In this document: piece by piece, positions 54,177 to 63,270 of the stretch
How the letters are laid out: every line of letters begins with the position of its first letter
Numbering within the stretch: position 1 is the stretch's first letter
From: Nakamurella aerolata
GTDB taxonomy: Bacteria > Actinomycetota > Actinomycetes > Mycobacteriales > Nakamurellaceae
Direction of reading: 5' to 3'
Assembly: GCF_013002705.1 (NCBI RefSeq)
Contig: NZ_JABEND010000010.1
Coordinates: forward strand, 62,001 to 126,000
DNA length: 64,000 nucleotides
The notes under the pieces: generated by a model
What the model was told of the DNA's origin: nothing
What the model saw: only the letters and a program-made list of their open reading frames with translations
The model's database searches: none
Made by a program: the position numbers and the translations under genes

Positions 54177-55469
54177 TTAATGCTTGCGGTCGGCTTCCCG
54201 GCGACGGGAGAGCAGCAGGAGCGCGCCGCCCAGCACCAGCAGGCCGGTGCCGGCACCGGCCAGCGGGCCGACGTTGTTGGCGCCGGTGTTGGCCAGCGGA
54301 AGATTGGAAGAGGTCGTGGTCCACGACGAGCTGGTCCAGCTGGTGGACCAGGTGACGGTGACGTCCGAGCTGGTGCTGGTCGGGGCGGTCGTCGGGGCGG
54401 TGGGCGCCGTGGTGGTCGGCACGCCGGTAACAGTCACCTCGAACGGCGCGGACACCACTACCTCGCCGTTGAGGAACAGTGCGATGACGTGTTGTCCGGT
54501 TGCGGCGTCTGCGGGGATGGTGATGCTGGTGTGTACTTCGCCGTTGGCGTCGGAGGTCACTTGGCCGACATGTGTTGGCTTGGAGTGGAATTCGACGTCG
54601 TAGGTGGTGTTGGGCTGCAGTCCGGTTGCGTCGATTTTGACGTTGATGCCGGCGGCGCCCTCGGTGGGGGTGACCACCAGCGTGGGCGCGCCGCTCTCGC
54701 CGACAACGTAGCTCTTGCTGATCTCGCTGCCGCCCAGGTTGCTGGAGACGGTGATGGTGGCACCAGCCGGAGCGGCGACGGTCGCAGGAACCTCGACGGT
54801 GAGCGTGGCGCCGACCGGAATGGCGGAATTGACGGTGACGAGGAAGGAGTTGTCGGCCGGGTCGAAGTCGGCGCTGTAATCCAGGTCGACGAACTGCCCG
54901 TTCACGTCGCGCAGCTGCACCTTCGGCGGAACGGACTCGTCAAACGTGAGTTCCTCTGGCGGCCATGCCACATAGAACTGGTAGGGGTTCTCCGGCGAGG
55001 CAAGGAACTTCTGGGTCGCCACGATGGAAACCGGGTCGCCGGTCAGCAGCTTGCCGCCGTTGTTGTCCACCAGATCGATCGACGCCTCGATGAGCGGGTC
55101 GACGGTGAACTCGGCCGCGGCTGACTCCGAGGTCGCCTCGTAGTCGGAGCAGGTGACGGTTACCTGGTAGGTGTCTGCCGGCAGCGCGCCCAGATCTTCC
55201 GTGAAGGTGTAGTTGCCGGCCGCGTCCAACGGCACCGGGTCGCCGTAACCGGCCCCGCTGATGTTCAGCAATGCGGTGTTTTTGCTGGTATCTGGCGCGG
55301 AGGTGACCGGGCAGGTGCCGCTGATCGTCACCGGGTCGGTGGAACCTTCGACCAGCTTGTTGGGCGACACCGTCGGCGCTGGAGGCGCCGCGCTCGCCGG
55401 TGCGGCCACCAGACCCACCGAGACCAGGGCAGCGACAGCGCTACCGACCAAAAGTGAACGAAGTTTCAC
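54177..55469 (-). CDS. Secreted surface protein with LAxTG sorting signal, paralogue 2
   Basis: A 430-residue protein of the same plan as its downstream neighbour. It has a signal peptide (KLRSLLVGSAVAALVSVGLV then AAPASAA), beta domains (LVEGSTDPVTISGTCPVTSA, DLVDNNGGKLLTGDPVSIVA, VVTPTEGAAGINVKIDATGL), a Thr/Ser stalk and the sorting signal LPLANTGANNVGPLAGAGTG with a hydrophobic helix and SRRREADRKH. Two conserved Cys in each N-terminal domain could form a disulfide. The GTG at 55469 follows a GGGGGCAG site. The pair probably arose by tandem duplication; binding partners are unknown. Confidence 0.85.
   Translation of the reverse strand: MKLRSLLVGSAVAALVSVGLVAAPASAAPPAPTVSPNKLVEGSTDPVTISGTCPVTSAPDTSKNTALLNISGAGYGDPVPLDAAGNYTFTEDLGALPADTYQVTVTCSDYEATSESAAAEFTVDPLIEASIDLVDNNGGKLLTGDPVSIVATQKFLASPENPYQFYVAWPPEELTFDESVPPKVQLRDVNGQFVDLDYSADFDPADNSFLVTVNSAIPVGATLTVEVPATVAAPAGATITVSSNLGGSEISKSYVVGESGAPTLVVTPTEGAAGINVKIDATGLQPNTTYDVEFHSKPTHVGQVTSDANGEVHTSITIPADAATGQHVIALFLNGEVVVSAPFEVTVTGVPTTTAPTAPTTAPTSTSSDVTVTWSTSWTSSSWTTTSSNLPLANTGANNVGPLAGAGTGLLVLGGALLLLSRRREADRKH
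54474..54701. repeat. Near-identical 228-bp tract, copy 2
   Basis: It matches 52881-53108 with two differences, in direct orientation at an offset of 1593 bp. Confidence 0.92.
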
Positions 55470-55765
55470 AGAACTGCCCCCAAGCTGGACTTTTGGCGGG
55501 CCCGTCCCGCCGACCACGCGAAAAGTATCACAGCGAAATCTCATGCGATACCCATGCAGATACCCCAATTGTCGCAGTGTCGAGAGTTCACTCAATCAGG
55601 TGGCGAGACTGCGCTGAGCAGCGCAAACGCCTGTTGATGCAGGGTTGCCGGTGGATTGCCCGTTGGCGGGCCGCGGCGGGTGCCGGGCGGCCTGCGGCGG
55701 GTGCCTGCGGAGCTGGGTCACCGCAACGACGCCAGCGGGACTGGGCCAGCGGGAACCGGGTCAGA

Positions 55766-56848
55766 TCAGTGCAGCTGGGTCAGCTGCGGCAGCCGTTGCA
55801 CCGCGGCGGCCAGGGCAGCGGGATCGGCATCGCAGTAACCGGCCCAGCCGGCCAGGAACGCGTCGTCGACGCCGTCAGGGCCGGTGATCCTGGCGTCCAG
55901 AACTGTCGGCAGGCCGTACCGCTGCAGCAGCTCGCGGAAGGCCAGCAGCTGCTGGTCCGGCGCGTCGTTCAGGATCAGCTGCACCAGCAGCCCGGTGCCG
56001 ACCACCTCGCCGTGCAGCAGCTGAGGTTCGGCAACGCGGTTGCGGTGCATGTAGTACATGGCATGAGCGACGCCGGTGCGAGTGGGCGGTTGGGTGCCGG
56101 TCACCAACGCCGCGCCGACCGTGTTGGCGAGTATCAGCACGTCGTCGGCCGCCAGCCCGCCGGGAGCCGCGCCGCGCAGCCGCTCGGCTATCTGGTGATG
56201 GATCTGCTCTGCGACGCCGGCCGCAAGCTGAGCCGGCCACGGCAGCGCATCCGTTGCGCCCCAACGCTCCTGCAGCTGCCATTGCAACTCGAGGTACTTG
56301 GCCATGGCGTCGAACGCGCCGGCCACCAGCAGCCGTTCCGGAGCGGCGGACACGATCCGACGCGGAATCAACAGCTCTCGGACGGTGGCCACCTGGCGCG
56401 CCGTGGCATAACCGCCGCTGGGCGTGTAGAGCACCGAAAGTGTTGCGGCACAAGCACAGGTGGCCGCACTGGTCGGTACCGTCACCACCGGGACCGTGGC
56501 AAGATCGCCGGTGGCCTTGGCGACGTCGAGCACCTTGCCGCCGCCGACGATCACGTCGACAGCTGCGGTGCCGGGTTCGCCGGTCCATCCCAGTTGTGCC
56601 GCGGTGTCGGCCACCAGCTCCGCCGTCACCGCGCCGGGCACCGGCACCGTGATCGCGCCGGGTGGCGGCCAGGCAACCCCGGCTGTGCGCAATTCGCCGG
56701 CCAGCAACCGGTGACCGACGCCGCCGACCACCAGCCCCACCCGCGGCCCGTAGCCGGACAAGGTCAGCGGGAGCGCTCGGTCCAGACCGTCATCGATGAC
56801 GATGCGGCCGGGACCGAGCGCGAAACCGCCGCTCGGCAGCAGATCCAC
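55766..56848 (-). CDS. Iron-containing alcohol dehydrogenase / GldA-like protein
   Basis: A 360-residue protein of the dehydroquinate-synthase-like fold. VDVIVGGGKVLDVAKATGDL carries the NAD-binding GGGK, then VVTVPTSAATCACAATLSVL. Candidate metal ligands are Asp in AGAFDAMAKYLEL, His in GVAHAMYYMHRNR and His in LLHGEVVGTGLLVQ. Family members oxidise glycerol or other polyols or make glycerol-1-phosphate; the substrate here is not assignable. It starts with GTG 5 bp after the E2 stop and so belongs to the E2 transcription unit. Confidence 0.78.
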   Translation of the reverse strand: MDLLPSGGFALGPGRIVIDDGLDRALPLTLSGYGPRVGLVVGGVGHRLLAGELRTAGVAWPPPGAITVPVPGAVTAELVADTAAQLGWTGEPGTAAVDVIVGGGKVLDVAKATGDLATVPVVTVPTSAATCACAATLSVLYTPSGGYATARQVATVRELLIPRRIVSAAPERLLVAGAFDAMAKYLELQWQLQERWGATDALPWPAQLAAGVAEQIHHQIAERLRGAAPGGLAADDVLILANTVGAALVTGTQPPTRTGVAHAMYYMHRNRVAEPQLLHGEVVGTGLLVQLILNDAPDQQLLAFRELLQRYGLPTVLDARITGPDGVDDAFLAGWAGYCDADPAALAAAVQRLPQLTQLH

Positions 56849-56853
56849 AGCTG

Positions 56854-58881
56854 CTACAGACCCAACTCGCCCTCGAACTCGCCGGCCTCGATGCGCTTCT
56901 TGACCGCATTGAGGAACCTGGCGGCGTCGGCACCGTCGATGGTCCTGTGGTCGTAGCTGAGCGCGACGTAGGCCATTGAGCGGATGGCGATCACATCGTC
57001 ACCGTCGGCGTCGGTCACCACCACCGGGCGCTTCACCACCGCTCCGGTCACCATGATCGCCGACTGCGGGGGAGTGAAGATGGCGGTGTCGAACAGCGCC
57101 CCGACGCTGCCGGTGTTGGTCAGCGAGAAGGTGCCACCGGACAGCTCGTCCGGCCCGATCTTGTTGCTACGGGTGCGTTCTGCCAGATCGGCGATCTTGC
57201 GGGCGATACCGCCGAGGTTCAGGTCGTCGGCATTCTTGATCACCGGAACGATGAGCCCGCGCGGGGTGTCGACCGCCATGCCGAGGTTCACCGTCGGGTG
57301 GTAGGTGATCTCCTTCAGGTCATCGGACAACGTGGAGTTGATGACCGGGTACACCTTCGCGGCCTCGACGGCGGCCTTGACGAAGAACGGCAGGAACGAC
57401 AGCTTCACGCCCTCGCGCTGTTCGAAGCTCTTCTTGGCCTGCTGACGCAGCTTCGCGACCTTGGTGACGTCGACCTCGATCACCGTGGTCAGCTGCGCCG
57501 AGGTCTGCAGCGCCGCCACCATGTTCTTGGCGATGGTCTGCCGGATCCGCGGGGTCTTCTGCGTGGTGCCGAGCAGCTTGGTCGCCGCCTCGTCCGGCAC
57601 CGGAGCGCCGCTGCCGGCCGGCTGCCCTGCTGCCGCGGCCGGCGCGCCGGACGCCGCCGGTGCGGTGGTGGCCGCCCCGGCAGCCTTCGCCGCCTTGACC
57701 ACGTCCTCCCGGCGGATGCGGCCGCCGACGCCCGTGCCCTGCACCGTCGAGAGATCGACTCCGTTGTCGGCGGCGAGCTTGCGGATCACCGGCGTGACAT
57801 AGCCGGCAGCACCTGCGCCACCGGCGTCCTTGGGGCTGAGCGACTCGGTGGCCTTGGCCGCCGGGGCCGAAGCTGCCGGAGCCGCGGACGCCTGCGACGC
57901 GGCCTGCGATCGGCCGGGCGTCGAACCGCTGCCCTCGGCGGTGACTTCGTCCTCCTTCTCCGCCGCTTGCGGGGAGCCGGAGGGTTCGATCTCGTCCAGC
58001 GGCTCGGCCTGCTTGCTCGGCTGGTTTGTTGGCTGCTGGGCCGGCCGGCTCGGTTCCGCCGCCGACTGCTCGGCAGAGCCGGCGCCGTCGGAGCCGGAGC
58101 CGGAGTCGGAACCCGAGTCAGAATCAGAGCTGGAACCGGAGTCGTCGCTCGCGCCGGAGCCGGAGCCGGCGGACGCATCACCGATGACGGCGAGCTGGCC
58201 ACCGACCTCGACCGTCTCGTCCACCTGGGCGTTGATCTGAAGCAGCGTGCCGGCCACCGGTGACGGAATCTCGGTGTCGACCTTGTCGGTGGATACCTCC
58301 AGCAGCGGTTCGTCCACCGCGACCTCGTCACCCACCTGCTTGAGCCAGTTGGTGACGGTGCCCTCGGTGACCGACTCGCCCATCTCCGGCAGGGTCACGG
58401 GGGTGCCATTGCCGGATCCTCCGCCCGAGCTCGAACCCGTTCCTGCTGTGGGCTTTTCGGCTGGTTGCTCGGTGTCCGACGACGGCGCTTCCGGTGCCTC
58501 GGACGCGGCCGGAGCTGCTTCCGGTTCCGGCTGCGCCTGCTCGGCGGCGTCATCGTCGTTGGCGTCGGCACCGGTGCTGTCGGCACCGCCGGAGTTGTCG
58601 GCGGATTGGTCCGCTGAGCCGGAGTCGTCGGCGCCCGAACCGGAACCGTCGCCGATGATCGCCAGGTCCGCGCCCACCTCGGCGGTCTCGTCCTCCGGCA
58701 CCAGGATCTTCTCCAAGGTGCCGGCGACCGGTGACGGAATTTCGGTGTCGACCTTGTCGGTGGACACCTCCAGCAGCGGTTCGTCGACCGCCACCTCGTC
58801 CCCCTCGGCCTTGAGCCAGCGGGTGACCGTGCCCTCGGTGACGCTCTCACCGAGGGCGGGCATCTGCACGGACTGCGACAT
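56854..58881 (-). CDS. sucB: 2-oxoacid dehydrogenase E2 component (dihydrolipoamide acyltransferase)
   Basis: A 675-residue E2. It has two lipoyl domains with lipoyl-lysines in STDKVDTE (Lys43 and Lys200), each followed by an Asp/Ser/Gly-rich linker. The E1/E3-binding domain has VTPVIRKLAADNGVDLSTVQ then GTGVGGRIRREDV. The catalytic domain has the conserved YDHRTIDGADAARFLN His-Asp site. In actinobacteria one such E2 (DlaT/SucB) can serve the pyruvate and 2-oxoglutarate complexes. AGGAG precedes the ATG. The lpd gene lies 106 bp upstream on the same strand. Confidence 0.92.
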   Translation of the reverse strand: MSQSVQMPALGESVTEGTVTRWLKAEGDEVAVDEPLLEVSTDKVDTEIPSPVAGTLEKILVPEDETAEVGADLAIIGDGSGSGADDSGSADQSADNSGGADSTGADANDDDAAEQAQPEPEAAPAASEAPEAPSSDTEQPAEKPTAGTGSSSGGGSGNGTPVTLPEMGESVTEGTVTNWLKQVGDEVAVDEPLLEVSTDKVDTEIPSPVAGTLLQINAQVDETVEVGGQLAVIGDASAGSGSGASDDSGSSSDSDSGSDSGSGSDGAGSAEQSAAEPSRPAQQPTNQPSKQAEPLDEIEPSGSPQAAEKEDEVTAEGSGSTPGRSQAASQASAAPAASAPAAKATESLSPKDAGGAGAAGYVTPVIRKLAADNGVDLSTVQGTGVGGRIRREDVVKAAKAAGAATTAPAASGAPAAAAGQPAGSGAPVPDEAATKLLGTTQKTPRIRQTIAKNMVAALQTSAQLTTVIEVDVTKVAKLRQQAKKSFEQREGVKLSFLPFFVKAAVEAAKVYPVINSTLSDDLKEITYHPTVNLGMAVDTPRGLIVPVIKNADDLNLGGIARKIADLAERTRSNKIGPDELSGGTFSLTNTGSVGALFDTAIFTPPQSAIMVTGAVVKRPVVVTDADGDDVIAIRSMAYVALSYDHRTIDGADAARFLNAVKKRIEAGEFEGELGL

Positions 58882-58987
58882 GGGTTCTCCTTCTTCGGGT
58901 TCGGCGCGAAGTTCCGGCCGGCGTGACTGCTGTCAGTTCACCGCAGCTGCGGTGTGCGCGCGAGTCGGCGCCGGTGCTGACGGTCGA

Positions 58988-60364
58988 TCAGTGGGCGGCG
59001 TGCAGTGGCTTGCCGGCCATCGCCAGCATGGTCTCGCCGATGGATTCGTACTGCGTCGGGTGGGCGTGGATCAACGGTGCGACGTCTTCCGGGTGTGCCT
59101 CCCAGTTGACGATCAGCTGGGCCTCGGCGAGCAGCTCGCCGATCCGGCCACCGACCATGTGCACCCCGACGATCGGCCCGTCCTTCACCCTGACCGCTTT
59201 GATTCCGCCTGCGGTGCGCAGGATGTCGGACTTGCCGTTGCCGGCGAGGTTGTAGGTGTAGGTCTCGACCTGATCGTCGCCGTACTGCTTCTTGGCCATG
59301 TCTTCGGTCAGGCCGACCGACGCCACCTGCGGGTCGCAGTAGGTGACCCGCGGAATGTTGCTGTCCGGCACCACCACCGGGTTGAGCCCGGCGATCTCCT
59401 CCGCGGCGAAAATGCCCTGCTGGAAGCCGCGGTGCGCCAGCTGCAAGCCGGGGACGATGTCGCCGATCGCGTACACGTGGTCGACGTTGGTGTGCAGCCG
59501 CTCGTCGGTCAGCACGAAGCCGCGGTCCATGGCAATGCCCTGCTCGGCGAAGCCGGTGCCGTCGGTGGCAGGTCCGCGGCCCACCGCAACCAGCAGCAGG
59601 TCGGCCTTCAGCTCGGTGCCGTCCTCCAGGGTGACGGTGACGCCGGAATCGTCCTGGGTGACCTTGGAGAACTTCACCCCGGTCTTGAAGTTGATCTTGC
59701 GCTTGCGGAAGGCCCGCTCCAGCTGTTTGCCCAGCCACGGATCTTCGGCCGGCACCAGCGACGGCAGCGCCTCGACGATGGTGACGTCGGAGCCGAAGGA
59801 GCTCCAGATGCTGGCGAACTCGACGCCGATGACGCCGCCGCCGAGCACGATCGCCGACTGCGGCACCCACTGCAGCCCGAGGGCCTGCTCGGAGGTGATC
59901 ACCCGACCCTCGATGTCAAGGCCGGGCAGGCTGCGCGAGTACGAGCCGGTGGCCAGGATCAGATCTTTGCCGGTGTAGGTGGTGTCGCCGACCTTCACCG
60001 AGGTGCCGCCGACGTAGGTGCCCTCGCCGGCCACCACCTCGATGCCGTGCCCCTTGATCAACCCGGTGAGGCCCTTGAAGTGCTTGCCGACGATCGAGTC
60101 CTTGTACTTGTGCAGGCCCTCGATGTCGACGCCGTCGAAGTTGACCTTGAGCCCGACGTCGGCGGCGTGCTGCGCCTCGTCGGCCACCTCGGCCGAGTGC
60201 AGCAGCGTCTTGGTGGGAATGCAGCCCCGGTGCAGACAGGTGCCGCCGAGCTTGTCCTTCTCGATCAGCACCACCTTCATGCCGAGTTCGGCGCCGCGGA
60301 TGGCCGCGGCGTATCCCGCTACTCCGCCGCCGAGAATCACAAGGTCGACGTTGGTGTCCGTCAT
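58988..60364 (-). CDS. lpdA: Dihydrolipoyl dehydrogenase (E3)
   Basis: A 458-residue flavoprotein. FAD motif VILGGGVAGYAAAIRGAELG, redox disulfide Cys43/Cys48 in GGTCLHRGCIPTK, NAD motif VLGGGVIGVEFASIW, and the C-terminal His-Glu site HAHPTQYESIGE. It reoxidises dihydrolipoyl groups of the E2 encoded next to it, passing electrons to NAD. AAGGAGC lies before the ATG. The usual loop GGTCLNVGC reads GGTCLHRGC here, a tolerated variation. Confidence 0.94.
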   Translation of the reverse strand: MTDTNVDLVILGGGVAGYAAAIRGAELGMKVVLIEKDKLGGTCLHRGCIPTKTLLHSAEVADEAQHAADVGLKVNFDGVDIEGLHKYKDSIVGKHFKGLTGLIKGHGIEVVAGEGTYVGGTSVKVGDTTYTGKDLILATGSYSRSLPGLDIEGRVITSEQALGLQWVPQSAIVLGGGVIGVEFASIWSSFGSDVTIVEALPSLVPAEDPWLGKQLERAFRKRKINFKTGVKFSKVTQDDSGVTVTLEDGTELKADLLLVAVGRGPATDGTGFAEQGIAMDRGFVLTDERLHTNVDHVYAIGDIVPGLQLAHRGFQQGIFAAEEIAGLNPVVVPDSNIPRVTYCDPQVASVGLTEDMAKKQYGDDQVETYTYNLAGNGKSDILRTAGGIKAVRVKDGPIVGVHMVGGRIGELLAEAQLIVNWEAHPEDVAPLIHAHPTQYESIGETMLAMAGKPLHAAH

Positions 60365-60606
60365 TGCTGGGCTGCTCCTTGATCGGTTCGATCGCCGTGG
60401 TGGGCGCCGCCGCCGGGTCAGCCATCGACCTCCGGCTCCGTTGCTGGGCCGGACGCCGCTGGCGAGGCGGTGGAACGCCGCGACGCCGGCCGCGTTCTTG
60501 CGCCGGGCACGCGTCGCAGTGTGCCGATCAGGATCGGTCTGTGCGGCACGCCTCCTCTATCTTGGCACTCCGCAGCGGTGGTCCGCGGGCCGGGGCGACC
60601 TCGCGG

Positions 60607-60612
60607 CATACT
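60607..60612 (+). promoter_or_regulatory. -10-like box (CATACT) 6 nt before the 60619 gene
   Basis: CATACT, GGAGTA, ATG at 60619. GGAG is only 2 nt from the ATG, too close to act as a ribosome binding site, which favours leaderless initiation. Confidence 0.35.
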
Positions 60613-60618
60613 GGAGTA

Positions 60619-60981
60619 ATGGGGCTATTCACGCGGCGGTCGAAGCAGACCGGGCAATCCGGGGCGAAGCCGTCGCGCCGCGAGGCCCAGGCCACCTCCG
60701 ATGCCCTGGCCGAGTGGGTGGCCAACCGGCGCGGCGTAGAGGTGTACGTCGAACCGAAGACGGCCGTCACCGAGAACAGCGTGCTGCTGGTGGCGCACGA
60801 CGGCGAGTTCACCCGCCGCCGGGTGCCATCGCCCGATGTGGCCCGCACCTTCGCCCGCAAACACGGCCTGCCGATCTACGACGCGACCGTCGTCGGCTAC
60901 CCGCAACGCATGCGCGACTACTCGCGTCGCGAGACCATCCAGCGGCAGCGCGAGCTGCGCAAGGCTCTCGACGAGGGCTGA
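60619..60981 (+). CDS. Small conserved basic protein of unknown function
   Basis: A 120-residue soluble protein. It starts MGLFTRRSKQ, then DALAEWVANRRGVEVYVEPK and SVLLVAHDGEFTRRRVPSPD, followed by ARTFARKHGLPIYDATVVGY and a basic C-terminal helix. The alternating strand/helix pattern suggests a compact fold. I believe it to be a conserved actinobacterial protein but can name no function. It is divergent from lpd and convergent with pepA. Confidence 0.7.
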   Translation: MGLFTRRSKQTGQSGAKPSRREAQATSDALAEWVANRRGVEVYVEPKTAVTENSVLLVAHDGEFTRRRVPSPDVARTFARKHGLPIYDATVVGYPQRMRDYSRRETIQRQRELRKALDEG

Positions 60982-60997
60982 GGTCCGGCGGCCGAGC

Positions 60998-61036
60998 GCG
61001 GGTGGCGCGGCCCCGTCCCGCCGCCGCGCCACCCGC
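60998..61036. terminator. Bidirectional terminator, perfect 14-bp stem
   Basis: GCGGGTGGCGCGGC (60998-61011) and GCCGCGCCACCCGC (61023-61036) pair exactly across an 11-nt loop, between the convergent 60619 gene and pepA. Confidence 0.85.
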
Positions 61037-61039
61037 ACC

Positions 61040-61107
61040 CCGATCAGCCTCAGTCCGATCAGCCGAAGACCGATCGGCCGAAGACCGATCGGCCCGCAGT
61101 CCGATCA
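61040..61107. repeat. 15-bp tandem array overlapping the pepA stop codon
   Basis: CCGATCAGCCTCAGT, CCGATCAGCCGAAGA, CCGATCGGCCGAAGA and CCGATCGGCCCGCAGT are followed by CCGATCAAG, which contains the TGA stop of pepA (61105-61107, minus strand). Read with the gene, the array therefore begins at its stop codon. Confidence 0.85.
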
Positions 61108-62886
61108 AGCGTCGGCCAGGTCCTCCATGGTGGCGAGCAGGGTGCGCACCGGCACCCCGGTGCCGCCCTTGGTGGTGTAGCCGTACGGCGCGCCGGGATG
61201 GAACGCCGGCCCGGCCACATCGAGATGCGCCCAGGGCAGCTCGTCGGGGACGAAGGCCGCCAGATAGTGCGCCGCGGTGAGCATCCCGCCCTCGCGGCCG
61301 GCGCCGACGTTCTGGATGTCGGCAAGGTACGACTGCAGACCCTCGCGCAGTTCCTCGGGCATCGGCATCGCCCAGCCGCCCTCGCCGGTTTGCCTGGCCA
61401 GCTCGGCCACCCTGTCCCGCAGCTCGTCTGTGCCCATCACGCCCATGGTGCGGTTGCCGAGGGCCACCACCTGCGCGCCGGTGAGCGTCGCGGTCTCGAG
61501 CAGGTAGTCGGGGTTGTCCTCAGCGGCTCTGACAATGGCGTCGGCCAGGATGATCCGTCCCTCGGCGTCGGTGTTGAGGATGTGAGATGTCTTGCCCTGC
61601 TTGCCTTTGCCCGCGTAGTGGGTGATCACGTCGGCCGGCCGGTAGGCGCTTCCGGAAGGCAGATTCTCGGCCAGCGGCACGGTCGCGGTGACGGCCACCG
61701 GCAGTCCCAGCGCGGCGGCGCCGATGGTGGCAGCGACAACGGCGGCTGCACCGGACATGTCGCTGGTCATCTCGACCATGCCGGGCATCGGCTTCAGCGA
61801 GAGGCCGCCGGAGTCGTAGGTGACGCCCTTGCCCACCAACGCGATCTTCGCCGCCGGCCGGGCCGGACGGTAGCTGAGCCGCAGCAGCCGCGGTGGCCGG
61901 GCCGAGCCGGCGCCGACCGCGAGGATTCCCCCGAAACCCTTTTGCTGCAAAGCTTTCTCGTCCAGCACCTCAACGGTGAGCCCGGCGGCGGCACCGGCCT
62001 GCGCCGCCCGCTCGGCGAATGCCGCTGGGGGAAGGTCGTTCGGCGGGGTGTTGATCAGGTCGCGCGCCAGCAGCACCGCTTCGGCCGTGACGACGGCCCG
62101 CCGCAGCACTTCCTTTGCGGCCTTGTCGGCGCTGGGCACCAGTAGCTTCACCGAGCGCACCGGCGGCTTGCTCGGCTGCTTGTAGCCGGCAAACACGTAG
62201 CCGCCCAACGCCAATCCCTCGACCGTCGCGGCCAGGTCGATGGCCGACAGGGTGGTCGCGACCTCGCCGAGACCGGCGACCGCGCGGGCGGCGTTGCCCG
62301 CTGCCTTGCGCACCCGTTCGGCGTCCAGCCTGTAGATCTCGCCCAGCCCGACCAGCACCAGCCGGTCCGCGGCCACCAGGTCGGTCCCTGGGACCGTGGC
62401 GACCTCACCGAGGGCGCCGCTGATGCCGGCCAACTCGGCGGCCCGCTGCACCTGCGCCCACGGTGACTGCGGCTCCGGCTCGAACGGCAACACCGCGCCG
62501 GCGTGTTCCTCCGCGCCGGTGTGCAGCCCGACGATCAGCGCATCGGCCTTCACCTTGCCGGGATCAGCGGTGGTCAGGCTGAACTGCGGTGGCGCGGTCG
62601 ACGCCGCGGTACCGGCGCCGGTGCCGGCAGCCCGGGCGGCGGACGCCCGTCGCCGCCGGGCCGGTGCCGCAGCTGTTGCCGCCGGGGTTTTTGTGTTGGC
62701 ACGCTTGGGCTTTGCGCCGGACGCGCTGGCCGTGCTCGCCGAGGAGGTAGCGCCGGTGCCACCGGCGGAAGTATTGCGGGTGGATGTACCGCGGTGAGAA
62801 GCGCTACGGCTGGAGGCGCTGCGGCCGGAGGCGCTGGGTTTACTTCCGGACGAAACACTGCGCGGCGCTGCGGACTGGCGAGCCAT
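61105..62886 (-). CDS. pepA: Leucyl aminopeptidase (M17) with long low-complexity N-terminus
   Basis: A 593-residue enzyme. The M17 catalytic domain has VGKGVTYDSGGLSLKPMPGM, EMTSDMSGAAAVVAA, VPLAENLPSGSAYRPADVIT, the signature NTDAEGRIILADAIV, and GVPVRTL near the end; the two-zinc ligands (Lys, Asp, Asp, Asp, Glu) are all present. Residues 1-95 are Ser/Ala/Arg/Thr-rich and disordered, well beyond the usual 500-residue length. The start is supported by GGAG 5 nt upstream of the ATG. It is cytosolic and releases N-terminal amino acids. Confidence 0.93.
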   Translation of the reverse strand: MARQSAAPRSVSSGSKPSASGRSASSRSASHRGTSTRNTSAGGTGATSSASTASASGAKPKRANTKTPAATAAAPARRRRASAARAAGTGAGTAASTAPPQFSLTTADPGKVKADALIVGLHTGAEEHAGAVLPFEPEPQSPWAQVQRAAELAGISGALGEVATVPGTDLVAADRLVLVGLGEIYRLDAERVRKAAGNAARAVAGLGEVATTLSAIDLAATVEGLALGGYVFAGYKQPSKPPVRSVKLLVPSADKAAKEVLRRAVVTAEAVLLARDLINTPPNDLPPAAFAERAAQAGAAAGLTVEVLDEKALQQKGFGGILAVGAGSARPPRLLRLSYRPARPAAKIALVGKGVTYDSGGLSLKPMPGMVEMTSDMSGAAAVVAATIGAAALGLPVAVTATVPLAENLPSGSAYRPADVITHYAGKGKQGKTSHILNTDAEGRIILADAIVRAAEDNPDYLLETATLTGAQVVALGNRTMGVMGTDELRDRVAELARQTGEGGWAMPMPEELREGLQSYLADIQNVGAGREGGMLTAAHYLAAFVPDELPWAHLDVAGPAFHPGAPYGYTTKGGTGVPVRTLLATMEDLADA

Positions 62887-62943
62887 GAAGTCTCCAAAAG
62901 GGGTATGAGAGCTTGATCGGATGCGGCCAAGGGTATCGGCCGG

Positions 62944-63270
62944 TCAGCTCGGCTCGTCCAGACCGCCGGCGCCGCGGGCCATTTCGTAGCTGGCGGTCAC
63001 CTCGAGGAAGAACTCGGCGGCCACCGTGGTGAGCTCGGCGGCCTCGCCGGGAGCGCCGTCGCCGATGGCCCGGCTGAGCGCGTCATGATGAATCCGCACC
63101 AACTCCAGCAGGCTGACGCCGGCCGCGACACTGTCGCGACCGAGGTCGTAACCCGCCAGCCGAGCGGTCTCGTCCTGCCGGCTGATGAACCGCAGCAGGA
63201 ACACCAGGTAGTTCTGGGCGATCCGCGCCAGGTCGGCACCCCGCTCACCGGCCGGCGCCCGGTCAGTCAC
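62944..63270 (-). CDS. Stand-alone RsbU N-terminal-domain protein
   Basis: A 108-residue all-helical protein. LARIAQNYLVFLLRFISRQD, then YDLGRDSVAAGVSLLELVRI and HHDAL, ending FFLEVTASYEMARGAGG, resembles the N-terminal domain of RsbU phosphatases, which binds the RsbT-type kinase to switch the phosphatase on. No phosphatase domain follows. It overlaps the RsbS-like gene by 8 bp and is the last of the stressosome-like operon visible here. It could act as a docking or decoy partner, which is inference. Confidence 0.7.
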   Translation of the reverse strand: MTDRAPAGERGADLARIAQNYLVFLLRFISRQDETARLAGYDLGRDSVAAGVSLLELVRIHHDALSRAIGDGAPGEAAELTTVAAEFFLEVTASYEMARGAGGLDEPS

